Source: Notospermus geniculatus (lineage: Eukaryota > Nemertea > Pilidiophora > Heteronemertea > Lineidae). From it: a DNA stretch of 64,000 nucleotides. The notes below the pieces were generated by a model. That model did no database searches. It was not told where the DNA came from and saw nothing but the letters and a program-made list of their open reading frames with translations. This document shows positions 44,815-56,113 of the stretch, piece by piece; positions within the stretch are counted from its first letter, which is position 1, and every line of letters begins with the position of its first letter. The DNA lies in assembly GCA_002633025.1 (NCBI GenBank), contig NMRB01001418.1, forward strand, positions 65,248 to 129,247. Reading direction: 5' to 3'. The position numbers and the translations under genes are program-made.

Positions 44815-47265
44815 GGGCCGAATCCTTGCTGAGTGTACACTCTTCCTGAGGTAATCAGGGGTTCCTAGTGCTTGCTCCCTCCATCACTGCAAACTTAAGT
44901 TTGTGATGACAAAGGGCCGAGTAGCAAGCATTAAGAACACCTGGTTACATCGGGATGTTGACAAAATTCATCGCAGCCTGCTCGCAAGCATGCAATGTGA
45001 ACATGGTCGACAACAGCTTTGTTCCTAAGGATATGAATGAACCATGCCATGTGGCTGAAGGTGGACACACTAATGAATGTGCCAAGTACACGCGATGTCG
45101 TCCACATGGAAGTTCTTCACGCAGAAAGAATTGGTGAGTGGAATTACTGGTAGCCAATGAATTTAAGACCCTCAGAATTGAAGTTAGCCAATGGTGATAC
45201 CAATAGGATGGGGCTCTGGAAACCTTCGCTGCATCATGATTGCAGCTCAATATGACTCAAGAATCCCCAATCCAGAACAGGCAGTCAGTGCTGCTAAAAT
45301 TCGAGATATGGTTTTTCTATTTGATCGACGAACACATCCCGTATTTGACTACCGGTAGTGTTAATGAGAACTTGTGAACCTGAGGAGTAGAACATTTCCT
45401 CAAGATGCCTGTTAATCTTCAACCAAATGAAAACTTTCGAGGTTTGCCAGGGCTGGCAGGGAATTGCATTTTTCTGTTATAAGTTATTCTAATAAATACA
45501 TGTTGTTCAAAGGAATCTCTCACGTATTGCATTGTATCTCCATCTCCGCAAAGTTATCAGCCTAACTACACCTTATACAATACCGGTACAACCATTACCA
45601 GAGACCGACGCCCATTGTTAGTAGTTCATTATCTTGTTCCCCTTACACCTGAGAAAGAGTACTACAGATTCATCAAATCTGATATAGTATGATTATCAAT
45701 CAGACTCAAAACAGACATCCTTGGAGAATGTTGATTGAGCTGGGAATGTGTGCATCCCTTTGGAAATTCACCTACTTCCACCTGAGGAGTTAGTGAAGAT
45801 GAAAGCACATCTTCAAATTATTTCTAAAACTAGCCCTCGTGGTTGGCGAAACATCAGCACAAGGCACCATTATTGCACCAGAATGTTAAAGCTGATAAAA
45901 TTCATTTCATGCACAGTGTGCCATATCAATCAACTGCTTTGTTCACAGGCTACGACATGTATTTTGATTGAGCCCATCTATTGAAGATCATATATTACGT
46001 TTTGGCAACCAAGCCAGAAATCAGCAGTTCTACAATATAACAGGATATAAAATGTGACCTTCATTTGTTAAGTAATTAAGCCTACAACCAGACACACAAA
46101 TTTACGCACCACCATCTAGTACATGTGCAAATGTCCATACTTAACGGACGCCCCTTTACACTGATAACTCAATGACTGTTTCGTTAACCAAACTAATGAA
46201 GATAGTGATGAAAGTGATCCCTCAAGTTAAATGATAAACACTGGCAACAAATCTTCCAAAGTTATTTGCATTACAACATGCAAGTCAGTTAAATGATGCA
46301 ATTCCATCCATTTACAAACTTGAGCTTGATTGTGCAGTCAGTAAGTTACCTGCCATGTGTTAACAGCTTGTGCTCTTCTAGGTTAATGTGGTAGTTCATG
46401 TACTCCATAACAATGTTAGAATGACTTTAATTTCACTTCAACTGGGCACCATGAGACCACCAGGCATAATCTGCCGTTTCAATACCGATACCCAATGCTG
46501 GGAATTTCCCATTTGGCTACTATTGGCACTTCAAAATATGATTCATCATTTAGAAAAATAGCCAGAAATAGTAAGTATACCTCATGTGTACCAGTGAAGG
46601 GTTAAACCAAAGCGATTTGTTTGGCCACATTTTTTGAGCAAGGTAACAACATCTTCTGGAATGTTGGATTGAACTTGGGAACAAACCAATCCACTGTGGA
46701 CCTAAAACTACCCTTCAGAGCCTCGGAGTTCAAAATCTCATCGGGAAGGCAATTGCGTGGTGTGGGCCCTTCAAATCATCAGCTGTAGCCTCCCCTGGGA
46801 CATTCTAGGCCCACAATGGGAGCTCAGCACTTTATTCTTGTGTTTCTTTATTTCTGTAGCCATAAGGATTCATGGACTGCCACCTCCAGAGGTCCTCACC
46901 TGAAGATGAATCAAATTGTACAGATGAGAGAAAAAGTACTTCTTGCAACATGAAACAGAAGGAATGGAGTCGTCAGTCACGTTCACTCAGTCAGGTTGAC
47001 AAACTNCTTTTCCTGAAGGTAGCGTTGCCAAACTAAAGAACCAATCTTTATTTGGAGTGTAAACTATACATTTACAGTAATAAAATGTCTGTGGCGTCAT
47101 TTAACATCAATGACTGAACCCTACCTTGCAAAGTAGACTGAACCATGTTTAGGTAAAAGTAGTATCATTATCAATCGATCAGATTCCTAAAAGCACAGGT
47201 GCTGGGAAGTGGGTCTATTTCCCAGTTGACTTTTAAACTAATTGCATATTTGGAGAGATTGTACC
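44815..47265. other. no confident gene
   Basis: A short Cys-containing plus-strand frame at 44955-45137 could be a small exon but has no recognised domain. The rest is AT-rich with no supported exon or RNA gene. A single N lies at about 47006. Confidence 0.3.
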
Positions 47266-47271
47266 ATAATA

Positions 47272-47508
47272 GGGCCGTTTAGACGACAAGCCAAAAAAAC
47301 ACATTCAGATTCGACCCGATTGGATCCGATCGACCCGTATCGGGTCTCATTTGCGTTTAGACGAGATTTGAATGTGGTCGTATGTGGTCCAATGCGGTCC
47401 AAATTCCACATTAGACCGCATTGGGTAGCGTTTACACGCAAGAGTTTTGAACCACAATCGGATTCGATCGGATCGCATGTGGATTTTTGCCTGTAGTCTA
47501 AACGCACC
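47272..47508. mobile_element. 237-bp MITE, TA target duplication
   Basis: The left end GGGCCGTTTAGACGACAAGC and the right end in reverse GGTGCGTTTAGACTACAGGC pair as TIRs. Both are bordered by TA (47270-47271 and 47509-47510). Internal inverted words include GATCCGATCG and ATTTGAATGTGG-like blocks. No coding capacity. Confidence 0.65.
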
Positions 47509-47608
47509 TATTGTAAAAATAACAAGCCAAATGGCAACAACGGTTCGCTGGCATGAGGCCGAGGGCGAGGGGCACAGGCCTAATGTACCGTAAATAGGCC
47601 TATCACAG

Positions 47609-49255
47609 TGTGGTGACTCAAATCTGAGGATACGCATTGTAAGAGCTTGCTGTCTAGCAGACGACACATTTTAGCTTACTAAATAGGCATCGACCCCAAA
47701 TTAAATTCATAGATAGTTGAAGCTGATATTGTAATACAGGTATATGACCAATAATTGACCCGTAATATGCGATAACACTTATAAAAATTGGGAATTTGCA
47801 AAACTGGGTGTACGCATTGTAAGACTGCCTGTCTGAACGAGTGTACGCATTGTCAGACGACACAAATTGTTTCAAAACATAGCCGATTTAACTATTCTGC
47901 CAAGGTGTTAGCTCAATGAAATGGATCCAAGCATTCATTTAAATGCACTCCTATCAACTATACTCTGCTCACGAACAGTAATTAAGACCGCCACCACCTC
48001 ACATGGTGGCGGTCTTCATTGGTTTCACTGGATTTCTCTCTCTCTCTCTGTCGCCAATCTGTGGTTTCGGCAGGATAACTAAAAAAATACGCGGGCACGT
48101 ATCGCCACGAAATTTTCAGGAATTGTAGATATCCATGTTGCACAGAACCCTATTGATTTTGGGGGTCATCCGCCAACAATGGACTGTTAAATTAGATGAA
48201 GTTTGTTGTCCTAACGCATTTAGGCACTTACATGTCGCTCTACCAGCAAAGGGTCAATTACAAAACCATAGAGCCTCACATGTACATGTAGGCCTAAACT
48301 TGAAACAGGTGGCAAGCATGCCCTAGTCTAAGAGAGAACAGCTCATTTCTTGTCACGGGTAAACTCGAAAACTACCGCACGACCAGCGTGACACCCGGTG
48401 TAGTGTAAATGAATGTACCCGTAAACCAGTGCCCGGGTTACAAAAGGTTCTATTGTATCCTGAATATTAGGCTTTTTTCACTGTGAGCATTCCCTATTGT
48501 CAAAATCTCGCAATACAAAGGATCAGCATTCCCAATGAATAGAGCAGTGCCCACTGTGAAAAAACCCTATTGGTTTCTCTACTCTGGCGGCTTATTCCGT
48601 CAAACACAATAGGTTTTTTTCACAGTGGGCACTGCTCTATTCATTGGGAATGCTGATCCTTTGTATTGCGAGATTTTGACAATAGGGAATGCTCACAGTG
48701 AAAAAAGCCTAATAGGGTAATGGGGGGGGGCACTGAATTACGTTACACCGGTACCAGTGGGAAGCTAGGGTTATCCTGCCGAAACCGCAGATTGCCGACA
48801 CAGAGAGAGAGAGAGAGAGAGAAATCCAGTGAAACCAATGAAGACCGCCACCTTGTGAGGTGGTGGCGGTCTTAATTACTGTTCGTAAGCAGAGTATAGT
48901 TGATAGGAGTGCATTTAAATGAATGCTTGGGTCCATTTCATTGAGCTAACACCTTGGCAGAATAGTTAAATCGGCTATGTTTTGAAACAATTTGTGTCGT
49001 CTTACAATGCGTACACTCGTTCAGACAGGCAGTCTTACAATGCGTACACCCAGTTTTGCAAATTCCCACTTTTTATAAGTGTTATCGCATATTACGGGTC
49101 AATTATTGGTTATATACCTGTATTACAATATCAGCTTCAACTATCTATGAGTTTAATTTGGGGTCGATGCCTATTCAGTAAGCTAAAATGTGTCGTCTGC
49201 TAGACAGGAAGCTCTTACAATGCGTATCCACAGATTTGAGTCACCACACTGTATC
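47609..49255. mobile_element. 1.65-kb fold-back element with ~480-bp arms
   Basis: The left arm (about 47609-48080) and right arm (about 48770-49255) are inverted copies with few differences. They include GTGTGGTGACTCAAATCTG at the tips, several TACGCATTGTAAGA-type repeats, a GACCGCCACCACCTC/GAGGTGGTGGCGGTC stem and a (CT)n/(AG)n run at the inner ends. Short minus- and plus-strand frames in the arms (47654-47875 and 48982-49203) are mirror images of each other, not genes. Confidence 0.8.
48467..48712. mobile_element. 246-bp palindromic MITE nested in the fold-back loop
   Basis: TTAGGCTTTTTTCACTGTGA at the left and its reverse complement at the right are bordered by TA (48465-48466 and 48713-48714). 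The arms are nearly identical for about 105 bases around a centre with CGGCTTATTCCGTC. A half copy lies at 1328-1431. Confidence 0.78.
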
Positions 49256-49259
49256 AGTC

Positions 49260-50395
49260 AGCGCCACCATCGATGGCCCCGAGAAACCAGGCTTGTCTGT
49301 ATGGCCATCAGGAAGTTGCTATTATTGGACATGTTGGAAGCCACGAGCATCCTATTTAAGATGTCCTACTTTCCCCTGTGTGGTGAGACCTGAATACTGG
49401 CGCTATGCTACTGTATGTTTATTACCGTGACCTGGTTCATCCATGAACATACGATCGATGTAATGTATACAGAGTAGTCAGGAAATGTCGCCAATAAGAC
49501 TGTGGAAATGTCCAAGTATTTGAATTATCTTAGTTATCAATTAAGCGTGGAAGTTGTTGCTACACATGAAATAATGAGTTGAAGTATAGTGGCTTACCTA
49601 ATGAAGGGTTAGAAAAGGTATCACAATGGGTCTAATTTCTCAAGTGATGAAAAGAATCTCCACCATTTGTACTGTCCAACACCTGGTCCCCTGCCTGTTA
49701 CAGCCGCTCCGCTATAGGCCCACAGTACAATAGGAGTCGAGGACAGGGGACCCGCATGAAAATGATCCTAAATAATCTCGTCATTTGTTCCAAAAATCGT
49801 CCAAAAAGCACCAAGCCGATTATATTATTCAAATTGCTTAGCAGGGGACACAATTTCACGCCAAATGATTAGCTATTGCGTCGATAAGCAGTAGATTACG
49901 TGAATGGAAAAGGAGAAAATGGAGGCGAAAAATTGACCTACTTTTAAAAGTGTGAAGATTTTAGTGGTGAGAATGCCTCAAGGCCAGCTCACCAATATTT
50001 AGGACCACGGTGTTGTCACTTTTTCTCGACAGCCGGCGCCACCGCGCCATCCTCCAACCCAAGGGACTAACTACGTTGTCGGCGAATGGACCCGATTTAT
50101 TACGTACATTTTGTAATGGATTTTTATAGTTCGTTTTGCTGCCGGTAGGTGGCGCCCTCTACTCGGCAGTCAATTCCCATTAGCGATCGCATACCGTGGT
50201 CCGTTAAGCCATGTCTAGAGCTGCAACTTTTCGAAAACATTTCCTTGCGGCAAATCTGCAGCACCCTTGATTTCAGATTGTTGCGGACGTCGTGGACAAG
50301 ACTTGCAAAAATAGGAGCTGTCAGTCAGTTGACCAATAGAAGTCACTGCGGCCCAAATCAATGCCAAGCGGACAGATGGTTGATTGATCATCAAT
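49260..50395. other. no gene seen
   Basis: Downstream of the GPCR gene's stop. No exon or delimited repeat is supported. Confidence 0.35.
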
Positions 50396-50397
50396 AC

Positions 50398-51465
50398 TCA
50401 CTTTAATCGGCCTATGGCTGCTGAACTGAAAAGTATGCTGAGCATTTCTTTTCGGAGACGCTTACACGCTAACAAATGTAAGTAAGAATTGATACAATAA
50501 TTCATATTTTCAAAGAACACAGACACATTCAGATAAAGACGCAGTATTTGGTGAGTATCATCGGTGACGTTTCCTTCAAACAGCAACAATAATATAGGCT
50601 CGAAATTGGCGAAAATCTGCAATACGATGAAAGCAGTCGTGATTACAATTGCTGCTGATGTAATCGCGGAGTCGTCCAATGAGGTCGTTCTCTTCAGTGC
50701 ATTGTTTCTTTGACTTCGTTTCACCGCTACGATGACACCCGTGTTGAAGATTAAAAGTAAGACGATCGGAATGTAGACGGACAGCGAATCCACGAAAGTA
50801 TCCAAGATATCATCCCCCGGTTCATTAAAGTGATAAGGGCAAAACCAGTGTTTATATTTCTCTTGGTAAGTACGGAGTAAAAGATTTGCTAGGGCATGAG
50901 GAATACAGAGTAGAGGAATGATTGCAGCAGCGACCTTGGCCTTGTGCATAGTGCATATACTGGCTGCTTGTAAAGGCCAAGTTAAGGCAACAAAACGATC
51001 GAATGTCATGACAACTAACACCATTGGAGAAAGTATTAAGCCTACCTGGAGACTTGCCAGGTAGTAGAGGCAATATCCATGTTTAATTTTGTTGTTTTTG
51101 AAAAGCTGTGGTGCCATGACTAGAAGATATCTTAAAATCATCCTAGTATAGATATACACACTGTCAAAAACGGCCACGCAGCGCATGTAAAAACAGGTCG
51201 TACTCTTCTGGTACTTTTTTTGGTTCATGACAAGAAAGCTTAGCGAATTGCCGATCAGCCCAACAATCATGAAAAGGGGTGGAATTGGAACGGTCAGAAT
51301 GTAAACAACAATATCCACGGTGTACCTCAGCGGACTTCCCTGGTAGTAACCCGTCGTTGTTGAATCATTCACAAACATTGCCGAGTTGATAATGAATGTT
51401 CTCCTCTGATCACAAACTCGGTCGAATGGGTGTGGTGATCGCGACAATGGCAGAATTTCGGTCAT
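50398..51465 (-). CDS. class A (rhodopsin-like) GPCR, intronless, orphan
   Basis: A single 355-codon exon. Seven membrane segments are visible at about 52-80, 91-115, 132-154, 175-197, 227-248, 268-296 and 305-333. Landmarks are GNS in segment 1 (72-74), Asp101 in segment 2, Cys132 paired with Cys209 of the second outer loop, DRF at 156-158 in place of DRY, and in segment 7 NSY (326-328) in place of NPxxY. The CWxP toggle of segment 6 is absent. An N-glycosylation site (NDS, 33-35) lies in the outer N-terminus. The overall pattern resembles invertebrate peptide receptors of the FMRFamide-like kind. The ligand is unknown. Single-exon, diverged receptors like this are common in lineage-specific expansions. 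Confidence 0.9.
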   Translation of the reverse strand: MTEILPLSRSPHPFDRVCDQRRTFIINSAMFVNDSTTTGYYQGSPLRYTVDIVVYILTVPIPPLFMIVGLIGNSLSFLVMNQKKYQKSTTCFYMRCVAVFDSVYIYTRMILRYLLVMAPQLFKNNKIKHGYCLYYLASLQVGLILSPMVLVVMTFDRFVALTWPLQAASICTMHKAKVAAAIIPLLCIPHALANLLLRTYQEKYKHWFCPYHFNEPGDDILDTFVDSLSVYIPIVLLLIFNTGVIVAVKRSQRNNALKRTTSLDDSAITSAAIVITTAFIVLQIFANFEPILLLLFEGNVTDDTHQILRLYLNVSVFFENMNYCINSYLHLLACKRLRKEMLSILFSSAAIGRLK

Positions 51466-51469
51466 AAGC

Positions 51470-52310
51470 TACGTTGCCATCAACTAATGTAGCCTGTCAT
51501 AACATCAAGGATTTTCGCCGCCAGTTCCTCTCACGAAGCTGACGAAACTCGAACTGATTATAAGCTGAAGCCTTAAAAATATCGGCATTCTTTTCTTGTG
51601 AATGGCTTGAACACCACTTTTTGAATCAAAGTTGTGGACTGGCTTTTCCGACCTCTCTGGCTCCGATATAAGATCTTTCGTGCCATCTATTTCATGTTGC
51701 AAACCTCTCCTGAAGGTGTAACTTTACCACAAAACAGAACCGATCATTACTCGGAGCGAGAACAATGAAGTTACAATGACAAAATGGAGGGGTCATTTAC
51801 AACAATGGTCAAGTTATAATGTTGTACTGTACGTCCGTAATGTGGTGTCAATTTCAACTAGAACTGTGAAATTTGCTTGACAGCAAATCTGATGGTCCCT
51901 ACATCAGAAAATGGAAATTGAGTGAAGAAAGGGCAAGGAGGGGTATGACTGGCACAGAAGTCAGGTTCTTGGGGTTCCCATCCTCCTGGAATGTCTTCCT
52001 GGTGAAGGACACATGCAGGGCAGGCAGATAGAGAGGGAGGACAGACAAATGAGGGGCAGGGCANNNNNGGGGCCAGGCTGGGAAGGGGCCGGGCGGGGAG
52101 TAGACTGCCTTCAGAGATCAGAGGAAAGGCAAAGTGGTCGAGCTGGATACAGATACATCGTACCAGCCCGAAGCAAACAAAAAAAACCTGAAGAAATATT
52201 TAACTTCATTACTTAGGATAAAACAGTCTTCAAAAACCTCCGTAAGTTAATTTTTTTGAAACTATCTAACTTTCAGACCTAAATACATATACAGTATTGA
52301 CTATATGATG
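51470..52310. other. GPCR upstream region, no gene seen
   Basis: Presumably contains the GPCR promoter, but I see no convincing element. Five N bases at 52064-52068. A short GATGGTCCCTACAT word at 51889 recurs at 53443. Confidence 0.35.
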
Positions 52311-52311
52311 G

Positions 52312-53331
52312 TACAGTCTTGTTCGTATTAATATCAACACCGATTATCTCAAATATCTCATAAACCACCAAACCAATTGAAATGCGGTTTTCTGTATAAG
52401 GTCAGAAATCTTGTTGACTACAACTGGGCATCAATATTTTTGCACAAGATTCACTTCTTCATTGCGTAATCTGTCATTGAAAAAAGGTCCAAAAAAAAAC
52501 TTTTTTGTTTCTGGATTTTTCACCAAAATTCCTTGGCTAGAATGAAGTTATGCCAAAATAAAGGTGATTTAGCAAGTTACTGTCAAAATACGTTGTGTAG
52601 TTTTTGAGAAATTGACGTTTTAGTAAAGCTGCACTTGTGTTCCACTACCAACAACTTATGAGACGGCCCCTACATAATAATGCAAACCATACACCATGCA
52701 TGGGTCACTGTATATGCACAGATAAATGTTGTGACCTGTACTGGTTGTTCATGACATTGTATTGCAAAAAGTAACAGGCGTTAAGAAAGAACTTAGTAGC
52801 CTTTGTTTGAAGTTAACCAGTGCATGAATTGGTCACTAAAGCCTGCACACACTTGAAAAATTATTATGTAACACTTTTTGCCACATAGGACTCAACGCTG
52901 TTCTATAGATCTATGGATTTTGTATGCACTGACGGCCTACACAAGGGACATGAAGTATGGTAGGGACCGTCTCATAAGTTGTTGGCAGTGGAAGACAAGT
53001 GGCGTTGACATAGCTTTACAAAAACGTCAATTTTTCAAAAACTAAATGGCAGATTTTGACAGTAACTTGCTAAATGACCTTTATTTTGGCATAACTTCAT
53101 TCTAGCAAAGGAATTTTGGTGAAAAATCCAGAAACAAAAAAGTTTTTTGTTGGACCTTTTTTCAACGACAGATTACGCAATGAAGAAGTGAATCTTGTGC
53201 AAAAACATTGACGCCCAGTTGTAGTCCACAAGATTTCTGACCTTATGCAGAAAACCGCATTTAAATTGGTTTGATGGTTTATGAGATATTTCAGATAATC
53301 GGTGTTGATATTAATACGAACAAGACTGTGC
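52312..53331. mobile_element. 1.0-kb element with ~365-bp inverted arms
   Basis: The left arm (52312-52675) from ACAGTCTTGTTCGTATTAAT to TTATGAGACGG.CCCTAC is inverted at 52965-53331 with about 90 percent or higher identity by eye. The loop of about 290 bases has no gene. The tips differ at the outermost base, and no target duplication is clear (left flank TA, right flank TG). Confidence 0.7.
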
Positions 53332-53339
53332 TACTTGAT

Positions 53340-54740
53340 TTTTGCAGCGATTGAGTGGTTTTCTTGGAATCGTGTGCCAAATGAGTGTGGAAGAAGATAA
53401 ATAGAAATAAAAATTTCCTACCTGCCCAGTGATATCAAGATGGTCCCTACATTGACCATGTAGGGACCATAATGATGGATCACTTAGTCCCTTCCAGTAG
53501 GCATAGAGGTACATTTACCCCCAAATGTACAAGTGGTTATATCGGGTGCCCCCCCCCCTCCCCCCAAAGAGCATGTCGAAATTCAAAATTTTATTTATCA
53601 AAAAATCTGTTAAGAAATGATCAATTAGTGCACTGAATTTCACTGAGTTCCCAAGAAATGTAAATTAACAGAGACAATGGTCTATTCATTCCCAATGCAT
53701 GTGACTGTTTGATCAAGTGATATTGCAATCCAAACTCATAGCACTGTTGTCCTGTGTAGAAACATTTGTGTCATTCAGCCACCTCAAGACGACCAGGGAA
53801 CACTGGTAGAAACGTTGTGGATATCTATATAATAATAAGGAGTGCCAAAAAACTATATAAGCCTATTCCACCTTTATGCATATGGGCCCAGTTGTGTTGG
53901 GTTTACAGCATTTAATTCAGTTTTAGCAATGGTATGGCATGGGACCGTTTCTGACCATGTACGGTTGGCCACCGTGATTACTGTGCAGGTGAAGAATCTC
54001 TTATACATTGTAAGCCATGTTCAAATAGCATTTGTAAATGATGTTTCAAAACAACACTGACTTCCCTGTTTTTTTGCATGAGACACCCTGTACACCAAAT
54101 TGGGTGCTTTGCATTGTACATACATGTATGTATATTGATGCAGGGTGGCCACTACTATCATTTCCTGAGGAAATCCGCCAGTTCAGAATGAATATTGACA
54201 ATTGCAGCCCTTTTTCTCAAATTTCCACCAACCAAAATCGCCACCATTCGAAAAAGCCGATTTTCTCGAAATTTTCCCAACTGATTTTTTTGTTCCTTCA
54301 GCGAATGAAACTATGTTGTATATTAGGAATATTCTGACGTAGGTTTTATTTGAGTAAAATTTTTTTGCACTTTCTTCCGGTTAAGGACCACTGTGGTCAG
54401 CCATATTGAGAATTGAATAAATTGACATAAAATTCCCAAATGACATCACTGGCAGAAATCCTCCAAAATGGCGGCCAATACTGGTCCTAAAAACTTGGGC
54501 TGAAAAATTTGGACAAGGAGTTTACCGATGTCCATGAGTATAATGGACCAACCTGTTTTTACAGTGTAGTAATGAGATGAACGATGTGTCAATCCGGAAG
54601 GTTGAAATAGGAAGTTATTTGCCTCCTGCGCTCGTTGCTAAATTCATTAAATGCGCGGCAATACATCTCGAAAACGTAAACCATTTATGTCTCATTCAAG
54701 AAAACTCGTGGCAAAGTTTGAAATACCCTTCCAATGTCTT
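53340..54740. other. no gene seen
   Basis: No supported exon. A small perfect hairpin GGTCCCTACAT..ATGTAGGGACC lies at 53448-53471, and a homopolymer C run at about 53550. Confidence 0.35.
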
Positions 54741-54749
54741 TCACAATCA

Positions 54750-55097
54750 AGTTTCCGTAACTTTGTCTTCTTCAGTTGTTGTTGTACTTTGGTACAGGTC
54801 CGAGTCCTGGATTAATCCTTGGTTCTCTTCCTCTGTCACGTATTCATCTCTGGAAGTCTTGGTTGGGTTCGAGTATATTACACAACAATTCTGGTAGTGG
54901 AAAGCCTGTAACCTCACAGCTTAGATTCAACTGCCTGTGTACTTGGAAAATGGTAGCAATATTCTAATTGTACATAATCACGAAAATCCAAGTATTTTAT
55001 TTTTTCCTCTGTCCATTTACTTATTTGAAGGACTGTACATGTAACATGTACATGCATGTGTGTACTTTACATGAATAAAGATATATATATATAAAGG
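54750..55097 (+). repeat. possible LINE-type 3' tail
   Basis: The stretch ends ACATGAATAAAGATATATATATATA, a polyadenylation-like signal followed by a short AT microsatellite, as seen at ends of non-LTR elements. Upstream frames have no recognisable reverse transcriptase, so this is a 5'-truncated tail at best. Confidence 0.35.
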
Positions 55098-55377
55098 AAT
55101 CGACGGAAAGGTTTGAAGGTTACCTGAAACGGTTTTATTAACTTCTGGTTGTCTGCATAATATTGTAGAGCATGAATCAGGCAGCATGAAACTGAAAACC
55201 GCATGAAAATCGGATCACACATTCCAAGTTATGGGAATTTAAAAAGGATGACTACACACCCTAACAACCATGTCAGGCAGCGGTGAATAACACATTTGAT
55301 GTCATCGGATTTTTTAAACATATAAAAAACATTAAAATAACTCATTTAACTTGGGCAGTTAGGTGTAGTTTTGATGT

Positions 55378-55810
55378 ACAGTGAAACCCCTCATGTGGAC
55401 CATCCCTCTATGTGGACCACCCCTCTATGTGGATCGATTTTTGTCGGTCCCATTTTCCTTTAGCTAAGTGGACCACCCCTCTACCTCGATCTGAACTACC
55501 AAAAGTAGGGTCCCAAAGTGCATGGTGACCCCTCTATCAAACTGTACAACAGTGCCCATTTTCTCCACTACGTTACACAAATAAACACTGTCATCGATCA
55601 GTCACCGCCATGTTTGACCGCATCACTCCTCCTAATGGAGTTACCATTAGGGACCGCTTCACAATAGTAAGGAATCCTTACACATATTATTGCGCTGCAC
55701 TTCTTTTCAACATGGCGGTGGCTGATCGATATACTAGAGGGTGTTATTTGGAACGCCCTCTAGTGTCAAGAATGCCCCTCTATGTGGACCAGAAGATGCA
55801 AAATCTAGGT
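55378..55810. repeat. repeat of GTGGACCACCCCTCTATGT words
   Basis: CAGTGAAACCCCTC at 55378 starts a region with at least four copies of TGTGGACCA.CCCTCTATGTGG-like units, and another at about 55775-55795. A 21-bp inverted pair (CGATCAGTCACCGCCATG at 55593 with CATGGCGGTGGCTGATCG at 55711) lies inside. The start is similar to pogo-type ends. No complete TIR pair was found. Confidence 0.4.
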
Positions 55811-56113
55811 ATTCGCGTGGTATGTATATATACTGTTTATTTGAAAAGAGAAAAGTACAATAGAATTCAAAGGAGGGCCAAAGCAGAGCATTACTGGCCC
55901 TCTTAGCTAGTAACATAGAAATACATGTATAGGCGGTGCAGATTGTGCAGGCGATGAGACTGTGATCGTGGCAAAACTCCCGAAAATATAGCAAATTATT
56001 TACATGTACATAAGTTGGAGATAGAGGGCAACCGTGTTGGACAGGATAGGCTATAGAGATTGGTAGAGTTCTTCGGCACACAATAAGAAGTCAGCTGTTT
56101 TGGACAATACATT

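Noticed and set aside
44955-45137. Small Cys-rich secreted peptide
   Set aside because: No signal peptide and no regular cysteine spacing. It could be an exon fragment but nothing supports it.
47654-47875. Pair of near-identical 73-codon frames at 47654-47875 (-) and 48982-49203 (+)
   Set aside because: They lie in the two arms of the fold-back element and are mirror copies. No domain.
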